Assembly: GCA_031400505.1 (NCBI GenBank)
Contig: JANNPZ010000023.1
Span: 1 to 64,000, forward strand
DNA length: 64,000 bases
From: JAIYDJ01 sp031400505
Lineage (GTDB): Bacteria > Pseudomonadota > Alphaproteobacteria > Rhodobacterales > Rhodobacteraceae
Reading direction: 5' to 3'
Part shown: piece after piece, positions 33,250-41,453 of the stretch
How positions within the stretch are numbered: position 1 is the stretch's first letter
Layout of the letters: each line of letters starts with the position of its first letter
Translations under genes and position numbers: made by a program
Notes under the pieces: model-generated
The model's database searches: none
Seen by the model: only the letters and a program-made list of their open reading frames with translations
Told to the model about the DNA's origin: nothing

Positions 33250-35553
33250 ATGTCCGAAAGCTCCGACGACGCCAAGATAGAACCGGTCACGCTGGCCGAG
33301 CCGCTAAGCCGTGCCATCGGCGAGCGCTATCTGACCTATGCCTTGTCCACGATCATGCACCGCGCCTTGCCCGATGCGCGTGACGGGCTGAAGCCGGTAC
33401 ACCGCCGCATCCTTTATGCAATGCGCGAGCTGCGCCTGACGGCGACCTCGGCCTTCCGCAAGTCGGCCAAAATCAGCGGCGATGTGATGGGCAACTATCA
33501 TCCGCATGGCGATGTCGCGATTTATGATGCGATGGCGCGGTTGGCGCAGGATTTCAACGTTCGCTATCCGCTGGTCGACGGGCAGGGAAACTTTGGCAAC
33601 ATCGATGGCGATAATCCGGCAGCGTCGCGGTACACCGAGGCGCGCCTGACCGCGATTGCCGAAACGCTGATGGAAGGACTGGCGGAAGACGCTGTCGATT
33701 TCCGGCCCAACTACGATGGCACCCTGGAAGAACCGGTTGTGATGCCGGCGGCGTTTCCAAATCTGCTGGCCAATGGGTCAAGTGGCATCGCGGTCGGCAT
33801 GGCCACCAACATCCCGCCGCACAATCTGGACGAACTGATCCTTGGCTGCCAGGCGCTGATCCGCGACCCCGCCTTGCCGTTGGAACAGCTCGTCACCCTG
33901 ATCCCTGGCCCGGATTTCCCGACGGGTGGTATCATCGTCGAAAGTGGCGCTGCGATTGTGGATGCCTATCGCACGGGGCGTGGGGCGTTTCGGACGCGGG
34001 CGAAATGGGCCGTCGAGGATCTGGGGCGCGGGCAGTGGCAGATCGTCGTCACAGAGATCCCGTATCAGGTGCAAAAATCGCGGCTGATCGAGAAACTCGC
34101 GGACCTAATTCAAACCAAAAAGATACCGCTTCTGGCCGATGTGCGCGACGAATCCGCCGACGATTTGCGCATCGTGCTGGAACCGCGCGCACGGACCGTG
34201 GATGCGGACATGCTAATGGGGATGCTGTTTCGCAGTTCCGACCTCGAGACGAGATTTTCGATGAACCTGAACGTGCTGATCGACGGGCGCGAGCCGCGCG
34301 TTTGCAGCCTGCCAGAGGTGTTGATCGCGTTTCTGGACCACCGCCGCGATGTTCTGACCCGCCGGTCGGCCCATAGGATCGAAAAGATCAATGCGCGGCT
34401 GGAGGTGCTGGAAGGCTTCATCATCACCTTTCTGAACCTGGACCGGGTTATCGACATCATCCGCTATGATGATGATCCCAAACGGGCGCTGATGGCCGAA
34501 ACCTGGGGCCGGACGCACAAGCGCGCAGCATCCGAGGCCGACTATGTGCCGCCCAAACCCGGCCCCGGTGAATTGTCGGATGTTCAGGCCGAGGCGATCT
34601 TGAACATGCGCCTGCGATCCTTGCGCCGGCTGGAGGAGATGGAGTTGCGGGCCGAGCGGGAGGCACTGCGCAACGAACGTGCCGGATTGGCCGATCTGCT
34701 TGCCAGCCGCGATCTGCAGTCGGCCCAGATCAGTACGGATCTTGACGATATCTGGCGCCGGTTCGGCAAATCCGCGCCCGGTGGCGCGCGTCGCAGCCTG
34801 CTGGCGGAGGCAGCGCCTGCCGAAGAGGTCAGCTTCGAGGCGATGATCGACAAAGAGCCGATCACAGTGATCTGTTCACGCATGGGTTGGATCCGTGCGC
34901 TGAAAGGCCACGTTGATCTTGGCGCAGAGCAGAAGTTCAAGGACGGCGACGCCGCGCGCTTTGCGTTTCATGCTGAGACGACGGACAAGTTTCTGCTGAT
35001 TGCCGATAACGGCCGGTTCTTTACACTGGCGGGCCACAGTTTGCCGGGCGGGCGTGGCATGGGCGAGCCAGTGCGCCTGATGGTCGATTTGCCGACCGAT
35101 GCCGAAATCCTCGACTTGATGATCTTCCGGGGCGGTGAGAAGCTGTTGCTGGCGTCGTCTGCGGGTGATGGGTTCGTTGTGCTTTCCGACGAGGTTCTGG
35201 CGCAAACGCGCGCGGGAAAACAGGTGATGACGCTGGGGGCCGGGATCAAGACGGCGCTCTGCCGTCGCGTTGCGGGGGATCATGTGGCCGTTGTTGGCGA
35301 CAACCGCAAGGTATTGGTTTTTGCCATCGCCGATTTGCCGGAAATGATCCGCGGCAAGGGCGTGCGATTGCAGAAATACAAGGATGGTGGGCTGTCGGAC
35401 GCAACCACTTTCTTTCTGGCGCAGGGGCTGACCTGGAAAGACCCGGCCGGGCGGACCAGGACCGAGGCCAACTTGACGGAATGGATCGCTGCGCGGGCTA
35501 CCGCTGGACGCATGGCGCCACGTGGGTTTCCGAGGAACAACAGGTTTACCTGA
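33250..35553 (+). CDS. parC: DNA topoisomerase IV subunit A
   Basis: A 767-residue type IIA topoisomerase subunit that cleaves DNA and, with ParE, unlinks replicated chromosomes. The catalytic tyrosine is Y128 in AASRYTEARL. The quinolone region reads YHPHGDVAIYDAM, with valine at residue 89 where E. coli ParC has Ser80 and aspartate at 93 where it has Glu84. The C-terminal beta-pinwheel repeats follow (about 500-740). The GyrA-box QRRGGKG is absent, separating it from GyrA. The terminator-like hairpin repeat follows it. Confidence 0.95.
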   Translation: MSESSDDAKIEPVTLAEPLSRAIGERYLTYALSTIMHRALPDARDGLKPVHRRILYAMRELRLTATSAFRKSAKISGDVMGNYHPHGDVAIYDAMARLAQDFNVRYPLVDGQGNFGNIDGDNPAASRYTEARLTAIAETLMEGLAEDAVDFRPNYDGTLEEPVVMPAAFPNLLANGSSGIAVGMATNIPPHNLDELILGCQALIRDPALPLEQLVTLIPGPDFPTGGIIVESGAAIVDAYRTGRGAFRTRAKWAVEDLGRGQWQIVVTEIPYQVQKSRLIEKLADLIQTKKIPLLADVRDESADDLRIVLEPRARTVDADMLMGMLFRSSDLETRFSMNLNVLIDGREPRVCSLPEVLIAFLDHRRDVLTRRSAHRIEKINARLEVLEGFIITFLNLDRVIDIIRYDDDPKRALMAETWGRTHKRAASEADYVPPKPGPGELSDVQAEAILNMRLRSLRRLEEMELRAEREALRNERAGLADLLASRDLQSAQISTDLDDIWRRFGKSAPGGARRSLLAEAAPAEEVSFEAMIDKEPITVICSRMGWIRALKGHVDLGAEQKFKDGDAARFAFHAETTDKFLLIADNGRFFTLAGHSLPGGRGMGEPVRLMVDLPTDAEILDLMIFRGGEKLLLASSAGDGFVVLSDEVLAQTRAGKQVMTLGAGIKTALCRRVAGDHVAVVGDNRKVLVFAIADLPEMIRGKGVRLQKYKDGGLSDATTFFLAQGLTWKDPAGRTRTEANLTEWIAARATAGRMAPRGFPRNNRFT

Positions 35554-35566
35554 CGGCGCGATTTCT

Positions 35567-35613
35567 GCGGGGGCCAGCCCCCGCGCCCCCGGGATATTTG
35601 AGCCAAGATGAAA
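35567..35613 (+). repeat. Dispersed GC-hairpin repeat, copy 3 (GCCAAGATGAAA subtype)
   Basis: GCGGGGGCCAGCCCCCGC forms a perfect hairpin and is followed by GCCCCCGGGATATTTGAGCCAAGATGAAA. It starts 14 bases after the parC stop in the sense direction, as expected of a terminator-like element. Confidence 0.8.
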
Positions 35614-36212
35614 CCGTGGATGGCGTATGTTTGTCATCCGCTGTTCGGCTTCGGCGCGCACGATGCCCAGTGACGCGGCGCCGTCAGGCCGAAGGACCAG
35701 GATTTTCGCGACTGTCGGCATTTTTCGGGGATCGGGGTGAAGCGGAAGCGCGCAGGCAAGCTGGCGAGGATCTTCGAGGTCTCTTGGCATGCAAACCGCG
35801 CGCCGGTGCAGATGGCGCGGCGTTGTCGCCAAACCGGCAGGTAGGCGCAATGGTTGAGGGGCCTGGGTTGGAGCGCCATCTGGTCGAAGATATCCGAATT
35901 TGCACGTGACGCTATGTCGCGGCGCAGAGCGGCGTCGCCAAGGCCGGTCGGTCTTTGCAGCCTCAAACAGCCTTTCTGAAGGCCGGTTCAGGGATAAATT
36001 CGCCGCCTGCTGTTTGGGTCATTCCTTGTTCTTGACGCTGGATGTGTGACGCAGCCCCTCGGGGTCTGGCTATGCGTGCCGGCGGACCTTACTGGATCGG
36101 CACTTGCGTTGCGATTTCCGGTGCAAGGTTTGGCATCTTGCATCGGTTGCCCCCTGCAGACCCCCAGTCGCGCGACTGCCCATTCGACGGCTGCATTTTG
36201 GGAGGCAATGAG
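35614..36212. other. 600-base gap after parC with no supported gene
   Basis: No reading frame here has a ribosome-binding site with a recognisable product. The longest minus-strand frames run into the repeat and parC and have no sensible start. Base composition is like that of the rest of the chromosome. It may hold regulatory RNA or the decayed remains of a gene. Confidence 0.6.
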
Positions 36213-36341
36213 GTGATCTTGTTGCTTTTTGTTTTGGCTGCGGCAATTCAGTTTGAAATCAGATCGAGAACGCCTGCCGGACCGTCTGAGCGGGCGGGAT
36301 TGCGTGGTCTGCCAGCAGTCGCTATTGCGGAGGTAAAGTAA
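36213..36341 (+). CDS. Possible 42-residue membrane peptide
   Basis: A GTG start at 36213 follows GGGAGG at a good distance and gives VILLLFVLAAAIQFEIRSR, a single hydrophobic helix followed by a charged tail ending AEVK. It ends 18 bases before the lipoprotein gene. The helix and ribosome-binding site make it plausible, but the peptide is not recognised. A longer in-frame version from 36042 has no ribosome-binding site. Confidence 0.25.
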   Translation: MILLLFVLAAAIQFEIRSRTPAGPSERAGLRGLPAVAIAEVK

Positions 36342-36359
36342 GGGTTCCGTGACAAGGGG

Positions 36360-36941
36360 ATGCATCGGATGAGGATGTTGCGCGGCGGTGTGGCGCTGTT
36401 GGCGGTCGTTGTGCTGGCCGCATGTCAGACCAACGATCTGTTGGAGCCGGCGGTTCCGCTTGGTGAATTCGCGTTGGGACTGAATGTGGCGGTTGCCGAC
36501 AAAGTTCAGATGGTTCCGTTGTCGCGCAAAGCAACGCCGGAGGCTTGGGAACTCGCCATGGAAAAGGCCATCGACGATCGGTTTGGCCGGTACGAGGGTG
36601 CGAAGCTTTATAACATCGGAATTGCCGTCGAAGCCTATGCGTTGGCGCCCCCCGGTGTGCCGCTGGTCCTTAAACCCAAGTCAATTCTTGTGGTTACGGC
36701 CACGGTCTGGGACGATGCGACGCAAACCAAACTGAATGAAGAGGGCAAGCAGTTTCACATCTTCGAGAAGAACTCTCCTGAAACCGTGGTCGGGTCCGGT
36801 TTGACCCAATCCAAGGCACGGCAGATGGAGATCCTGTCCTACAACGCCGCTAAGCGGATCGAGCAGTGGTTTCTCGAGAATCCGGAATGGTTCGGGCTGT
36901 CGGCGAAACCCGAAACGCCAGACAGGGGTTCGGTAAAGTAG
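36360..36941 (+). CDS. Uncharacterised lipoprotein
   Basis: A 193-residue lipoprotein. A signal peptide runs to the lipobox LAAC at residues 18-21 (VVVLAACQTND), so it is lipid-anchored after cleavage. The mature part is alpha/beta, with KAIDDRFGRYEGAKLYNIGI near residue 70, but no family with known function is recognised. Three methionines fall close together at the start; the first is reported. A similar single-gene lipoprotein occurs in other Rhodobacteraceae. Confidence 0.75.
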   Translation: MHRMRMLRGGVALLAVVVLAACQTNDLLEPAVPLGEFALGLNVAVADKVQMVPLSRKATPEAWELAMEKAIDDRFGRYEGAKLYNIGIAVEAYALAPPGVPLVLKPKSILVVTATVWDDATQTKLNEEGKQFHIFEKNSPETVVGSGLTQSKARQMEILSYNAAKRIEQWFLENPEWFGLSAKPETPDRGSVK

Positions 36942-37431
36942 CGACTGAATACGCCAACCACGTCGCAAGAACGGCGTGGGGGTTGAACGCGGCTGGCTGT
37001 TTCTGGACGCAAGGAAAGCTGTGCGGCGGGGTGCATGGCAAGCGGCCGGTACCCTTACCCTGCCAGTGGAGCCAATGGCGCAGGCGACACGGCGCCTTTT
37101 GGGCGCGCGTCCTGCATCACGTCACGGGCGTAAAAGGGTTGATCAGAACGCCTTGCGAAACCTTGTTGCTTCGGGGGCGGGTTGCGGGTGGGTCAGACCG
37201 CTACGGCAAAAGTGGTGTCTAGAACTATTCTTTTCAGATTGTGCAGCAATTGCATGGAGATACCGCGCAGAAAACTGTGCGACGGCTGTGGCGTGTGCCA
37301 CGGTTCTTTGGTGATGTAGCCCGCCGGATGGGCGGACGTTTGCAGTTTGCGGGCCAGAACGGCGGGGCGGCTTGCATCTGACCACCTCTTGATTTCCACG
37401 CGGCACTGCCTTAGGAGACTGCTTAGGCCTT
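36942..37431. other. 490-base stretch upstream of tRNA-Trp without a gene
   Basis: No open frame with a ribosome-binding site was found. A direct repeat GCCTTAGGAG occurs at 37408-37417 and 37427-37436; the second copy runs into the tRNA 5' end. This segment should contain the tRNA promoter. Confidence 0.5.
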
Positions 37432-37507
37432 AGGAGTTTAGCTCAGTTGGTAGAGCATCGGTCTCCAAAACCGAGGGTCGTGGGTTCGAGTCCCCCAACT
37501 CCTGCCA
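37432..37507 (+). tRNA. tRNA-Trp (anticodon CCA)
   Basis: A full cloverleaf: acceptor AGGAGTT pairs with AACTCCT, D arm GCTCAGTTGGTAGAGC, anticodon stem TCGGT/ACCGA with loop CTCCAAA giving anticodon CCA at 37465-37467, T arm GTGGGTTCGAGTCCCCC, discriminator G and encoded CCA at 37505-37507. Confidence 0.97.
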
Positions 37508-37595
37508 GCCTTTCCATTCATCGTTGATTAGGGCTGCAACGGGCCGTTTGGCCTGTATGCCTGCTGTACACCCCCCGTACACCCCCTGTGCATAC

Positions 37596-37635
37596 GAAAA
37601 CGCCGCCGGACGCGCGTCAAGCTGTCCGGCGGGCG
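37596..37635 (-). terminator. Rho-independent terminator of the 25-residue membrane-peptide gene
   Basis: On the minus strand a GC hairpin (CGCCCGCCGGAC with GTCCGGCGGCG) is followed by TTTTCG, 22 bases after the stop of the small gene. Confidence 0.65.
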
Positions 37636-37657
37636 TCAGGAGTTTGGACACCTTCGG

Positions 37658-37735
37658 TCAGAAAATGTCGGTCACATAAAGCAGGATGATGACAACGACG
37701 GGAATGCCGAGGAACCAGGCGATGATGCCTTTCAT
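37658..37735 (-). CDS. 25-residue single-helix membrane peptide
   Basis: A tiny protein that begins MKGIIAWFLGIPVVVIILL and continues YVTDIF. It is one hydrophobic helix with a basic N-terminus and an acidic C-terminus. AAAGGAG lies eight bases before the ATG, and a proper terminator follows the stop, so this is a complete transcription unit. I recognise near-identical peptides in other Rhodobacteraceae genomes; no function is known. A longer reading frame to 37855 is not needed. Confidence 0.7.
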   Translation of the reverse strand: MKGIIAWFLGIPVVVIILLYVTDIF

Positions 37736-38023
37736 GGACGTCTCCTTTGGGTCGAGCGATGCGCCGGGGCCACGGGGGCCGACAAGGCGCGGAACGCGGT
37801 CCGACGTTGCGGTCCATGCGGACCCTTGATATGGGGATGCCGGGCGCAAGACCAAGGTAAGGAATTCCTTAACGGCGCGGGCGGGGTGGGGGAACCCGGT
37901 GAAGCATGGGTAAGTGGAGGGGGCCGTCGATTGGTCGCAATCGCAGGTCCAACGGGATATGCGGTTGGGGCGGGTGAAATCTGACTGGTTAGGGTCGTGC
38001 CCGACGGCAGGTTCCGGGATTAG

Positions 38024-38085
38024 GGTTGGTGGAACCCACCTGTGGTGCGGTGGTTACCGGAGGGAATGGTGGGTTGGCACCCACC
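38024..38085. repeat. GGTGGG inverted repeats between small gene and AT-rich orphan
   Basis: The hairpin GGTGGGTTGGCACCCACC (38068-38085) is preceded by a related one, GGTTGGTGGAACCCACC (38024-38040), and GGTGCGGTGGTTACC between them. Elements of this kind are common in Rhodobacteraceae. The last one lies 19 bases after the stop of the orphan gene and may end its transcript. The rest of 37736-38104 holds no gene. Confidence 0.6.
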
Positions 38086-38104
38086 CTACGCTTGCTAAAG
38101 ATGA

Positions 38105-39130
38105 TCAGCTTGCGTTTGTCTTGAAATCAACAATAGCGTTTTCTGGCATGTTGACACGAAAGGCCAGCAAATTCGGATCGCGACTCTCGTCCATAACTCC
38201 ACTCTTCATCAAGGTAACAACTTTTTCCTTATCAGTCTCTGGCATCGACTGATACCAACTTGGACGCAAAAAGCAATTTTCAGAGTATGCTGTCGATACA
38301 GTAAACAGCGGCGAGGGGCCTTGACAATTGATTGGACAAAGCGATTTAACAAACTTATCGATGCGATGATCTTTGTATTGTTGAACACCGCTCACGCATG
38401 ATACTAGCCTTCCGCCCAAATTTCCGCAAAATAGCGCTACAGTATTCCACTTAACTCGGAATGGGTCTGCCCGAAACAAATACTGACCGCTCAAATTCCA
38501 TTCAGGCTCAAATGCTCCGGTGACAGCAAAAGGAGCTTCGTGTGCGTATTGAGTCAAGCAATAGAGATAGTTCGGTGGGGCTTGACGAAAATGGAACTTA
38601 AAGAATGCTCTAAGGCGACTTTCACCAGCGGTTCTAGCTCTGCTGGCCCCTTCCAATACCCATCCAGCAAATTTTACTTTTTCCAAATCTCCATTTTCTA
38701 AACTATCCCTTATCAAACTTTTTTGTAGCTCGACCATAACTCCTTTCTGATAATGCTCGAACGCAAATGATCTGATCGCGAACAGAACTGCGTTTCTTTC
38801 TGTAAGTTGCACATCTCTCTCTTCGATCTCCGAAAAGATCTCTGAGTCGTGCTTGTTGCAGAATCCTTGGAATGTTGACGCCTTTCGGACGCCCACTTTT
38901 TCGAAGAAGCGGCGATCCTCAAACTTTTGCGCGCGAAGGGCGTGCGAAATCCGAATAACATGACCATCTTCAGCTATTGACGCTAATGGACCGTTCCTTT
39001 GGAGTGAGTGTGACTCAATCGAGTCATTCCTACATCGATTGCCGTCCCGGTCAAAGTACAGGCAGCGAGAGTCTGCAGCCTCTTTGGCGGTTGAAATCCA
39101 TTCATGAATTTTGCCAACGTATGCGGCCAT
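38105..39130 (-). CDS. AT-rich orphan protein with a Cys/His zinc-binding-like N-terminus
   Basis: A 341-residue cytoplasmic protein, clearly poorer in G+C than every neighbour, with codon use unlike the core genes; transferred DNA is likely. The N-terminal 100 residues carry a regular metal-site pattern: C23-x9-C33, then SIESHSLQRNGPL with H41, and GFCNKHDSEIFSEIE with C91-x2-H94. That order resembles a treble-clef/HNH-like module with SHSLQ as the HNH-type histidine. The remaining 240 residues are not recognised, with no helix-turn-helix, P-loop or membrane segment. No partner gene is adjacent. It may be a nuclease-type effector or a solitary cargo gene; this is a guess from the module only. 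Confidence 0.75.
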   Translation of the reverse strand: MAAYVGKIHEWISTAKEAADSRCLYFDRDGNRCRNDSIESHSLQRNGPLASIAEDGHVIRISHALRAQKFEDRRFFEKVGVRKASTFQGFCNKHDSEIFSEIEERDVQLTERNAVLFAIRSFAFEHYQKGVMVELQKSLIRDSLENGDLEKVKFAGWVLEGASRARTAGESRLRAFFKFHFRQAPPNYLYCLTQYAHEAPFAVTGAFEPEWNLSGQYLFRADPFRVKWNTVALFCGNLGGRLVSCVSGVQQYKDHRIDKFVKSLCPINCQGPSPLFTVSTAYSENCFLRPSWYQSMPETDKEKVVTLMKSGVMDESRDPNLLAFRVNMPENAIVDFKTNAS

Positions 39131-39136
39131 TCACCC

Positions 39137-40792
39137 TCACCGGCTGAACCGCTTGTACTTCACCCGTTTCGGCTCCACCGCGTCCGGGCCCAGACGGCGG
39201 ATCTTGTCCTGCTCGTAGGCCTCGAAGTTCCCCTCGAACCACTCCACATGCGCGTCGCCTTCAAACGCCAGGATATGCGTGCACAACCGGTCCAGGAAGA
39301 AGCGGTCGTGGCTGATGATGATGGCGCAGCCGGCGAAGTCTTCGATGGCGGCTTCCAGCGCTTGCAGGGTTTCGACGTCGAGATCGTTGGTCGGTTCGTC
39401 GAGCAGCAGGACGTTGCCGCCCGAGCGCAGCAGTTTGGCCATGTGGACGCGGTTGCGCTCTCCGCCTGACAGGAGCCCGACCTTTTTCTGCTGATCGGTG
39501 CCCTTGAAGTTGAAGGCCCCGGTATAAACGCGGGAGTTCATCTGCATGTCGCCCAGCACGATCACTTCCGACCCGCCAGAGATTTCTTCCCAGACGTTTT
39601 TCGCGGGATCCAAAGCGTCACGCGACTGATCGACGTAGGCCAGTTGCACGGTCTTTCCCAGCGTGATGGTGCCGCTGTCGGGTTGTTCTGCGCCCACAAG
39701 CATGCGGAACAGGGTGGATTTGCCTGCCCCATTCGGGCCGATGACGCCGACGATGGCGCCGGGCGGCACGGTGAAGGACAGGTTTTCGATCAGCAGGCGG
39801 TCGCCCATGGATTTGGTCAGGCCTTCAACCTCGATCACCTTTCCGCCCAGACGTTCGCCGTTGGGGATGATGATCTGTGCGGAGGATGAGCGTTCGAGAA
39901 CGGTCTGCCCGGCCATTTCATTGTATTTCGAAATACGCGCCTTGGATTTGGCCTGACGGGCCTTGGCCCCGGACCGGATCCATTCCAGTTCCTTTTCCAG
40001 CGCTTTCTGCTTGGATTTGTCCTCGCGCGCTTCCTGCATCATCCGTTTGGCTTTTTGCTCCAGCCATGCCGAATAGTTGCCCTCATAGGGGATGCCGCGG
40101 CCGCGGTCCAGTTCGAGGATCCAGGACGTGATGTCGTCGAGGAAATAGCGGTCGTGGGTGACGATCAGGATGGTGCCCTTGTAGGCGATCAGGTGCTTTT
40201 GCAGCCAAGCGATGGATTCGGCATCAAGGTGGTTGGTGGGTTCGTCCAAGAGCAGCATGTCGGGCGCCTCGAGCAGGAGTTTGCACAAGGCAACCCGGCG
40301 GCGCTCGCCGCCCGACAGGGTTTCGACGTCCGCGTCATCGGGCGGGCAGCGCAGCGCGTCCATTGCCACGCCCACGCTCGCCTCCAGCTCCCACAGGTTG
40401 CCGGCGTCGATCTGGTCTTGCAGCTGCGCCATCTCGTCGGCGGTCTCGTCGGAATAGTTCATCGCCAGTTCGTTGTAGCGTTCAAGGATCGCGGTCTGTT
40501 TGGCGACGCCCAGCATCACGTTGCCCTTAACGTCCAGCGTGGGGTCAAGGTGGGGTTCCTGCGCAAGGTAGCCGACCTTGGCCCCCTTGGCGGCCCAAGC
40601 CTCGCCTTTGAAGTCGGTGTCCATGCCGGCCATGATCTTCAGAAGCGTCGATTTGCCCGAGCCGTTGATGCCGACGACGCCGATCTTGACGCCGGGCAGG
40701 AAGTTCAGGTGGATGTTTTCGAAACACTTCTTGCCGCCGGGATAGGTCTTGGACACGCCTTCCATGTGATAGACATACTGATAGCTGGCCAT
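39137..40792 (-). CDS. ettA: Energy-dependent translational throttle protein EttA
   Basis: A 551-residue ABC-F protein with two ATPase domains and no membrane part. Walker A motifs are GINGSGKST and GPNGAGKST, and each domain has a full signature, TLSGGERRRVAL and LLSGGERNRVHM. The arm between them is short and the P-site linker segment has the EttA form (KQKALEKELEWIRSGAKARQ). It binds the ribosomal E site and slows initiation when ADP is high. Length matches the family. Confidence 0.95.
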   Translation of the reverse strand: MASYQYVYHMEGVSKTYPGGKKCFENIHLNFLPGVKIGVVGINGSGKSTLLKIMAGMDTDFKGEAWAAKGAKVGYLAQEPHLDPTLDVKGNVMLGVAKQTAILERYNELAMNYSDETADEMAQLQDQIDAGNLWELEASVGVAMDALRCPPDDADVETLSGGERRRVALCKLLLEAPDMLLLDEPTNHLDAESIAWLQKHLIAYKGTILIVTHDRYFLDDITSWILELDRGRGIPYEGNYSAWLEQKAKRMMQEAREDKSKQKALEKELEWIRSGAKARQAKSKARISKYNEMAGQTVLERSSSAQIIIPNGERLGGKVIEVEGLTKSMGDRLLIENLSFTVPPGAIVGVIGPNGAGKSTLFRMLVGAEQPDSGTITLGKTVQLAYVDQSRDALDPAKNVWEEISGGSEVIVLGDMQMNSRVYTGAFNFKGTDQQKKVGLLSGGERNRVHMAKLLRSGGNVLLLDEPTNDLDVETLQALEAAIEDFAGCAIIISHDRFFLDRLCTHILAFEGDAHVEWFEGNFEAYEQDKIRRLGPDAVEPKRVKYKRFSR

Positions 40793-40856
40793 GATGCATC
40801 TCCGAACGATCTGGGGTTGGGCGCTGTGTAGCGGCGATAGGGCGGGGCTGCAACGT

Positions 40857-41330
40857 CTAGAGGTGCTTGGCGAACCAGTCGGTAGCGGGGAAAGCCTTGG
40901 TGAAGGGGGTGGTCGGCTCCCATCCCGTCGCTCGGTACAGAGCGAGGGCTTCGGTCAGGGCGTTGTTGGTGTCGAGGCGGAGGCGGGTGAGGCCTGAGGC
41001 GCAGGCAAAGGTCTCGACCTCGGACATCAAGCGGCGGGCGAGGCCCTGGCCACGGGCAGCGGGAGCAACCCAGAGGCGCTTGACCTCGCCGAGGGTCGGG
41101 TCGACGGATTTGAGCGAGACGCAGCCGAGAACTTCGGTCTGCGAACGGGCGATGAGGAAGATGCCCTGCGGGGGCCGGTAGGCGTCGGCTTCGGGGTCGG
41201 GGTCGGGGACATGGGAGGCGTCGACGCCTGGGATCCGCTCGGCGAGGAGCGCGAAATAGGCGCGCAGGCAAGCCCGGGCGGCGGGGGAAACGGGGTCTTC
41301 GGGTGTGACGAGGATCGGGGTCGGGGGCAT
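40857..41330 (-). CDS. GNAT-family N-acetyltransferase
   Basis: A 157-residue acetyltransferase with the acetyl-CoA loop VAPAARRQGVG-type segment, here VAPAARGQGLARRLMSE at about residues 88-104, and the C-terminal ALYRATGWEPT strand. The start may be ATG 41330 or one at 41360 that adds ten residues; neither has a clear ribosome-binding site. The substrate is unknown. It is transcribed divergently from nadD across 123 bases. Confidence 0.8.
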   Translation of the reverse strand: MPPTPILVTPEDPVSPAARACLRAYFALLAERIPGVDASHVPDPDPEADAYRPPQGIFLIARSQTEVLGCVSLKSVDPTLGEVKRLWVAPAARGQGLARRLMSEVETFACASGLTRLRLDTNNALTEALALYRATGWEPTTPFTKAFPATDWFAKHL

Positions 41331-41453
41331 CGGCAGGCCATGTTCGCGCAAGGCAGGCATAGGCCATGATGCGTGGTGCGGCAAGGGACAGCGCTTGACC
41401 TTCAGGGCGGCTACAGCAAGGTGGGCGGGGGCAAGGGCAGGAAGACAGCGCAG

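Noticed and set aside
34876..35850. Minus-strand frames in and after parC
   Set aside because: They run through the parC 3' end and the repeat, with no start signal.
37254..37319. A 21-residue frame with CDGCGVCHG, like a ferredoxin or cytochrome c motif
   Set aside because: No ribosome-binding site and too short; probably chance.
37430..37651. Minus-strand reading frame over the tRNA ending LGDSNPRPSVLETDALPTEL
   Set aside because: It is the antisense of tRNA-Trp, a well-known false protein call.
37508..39130. tRNA-flanked genomic island with attachment repeats
   Set aside because: The tRNA 3' end is not repeated downstream in the window and no integrase is present, so only a foreign-looking gene can be claimed.
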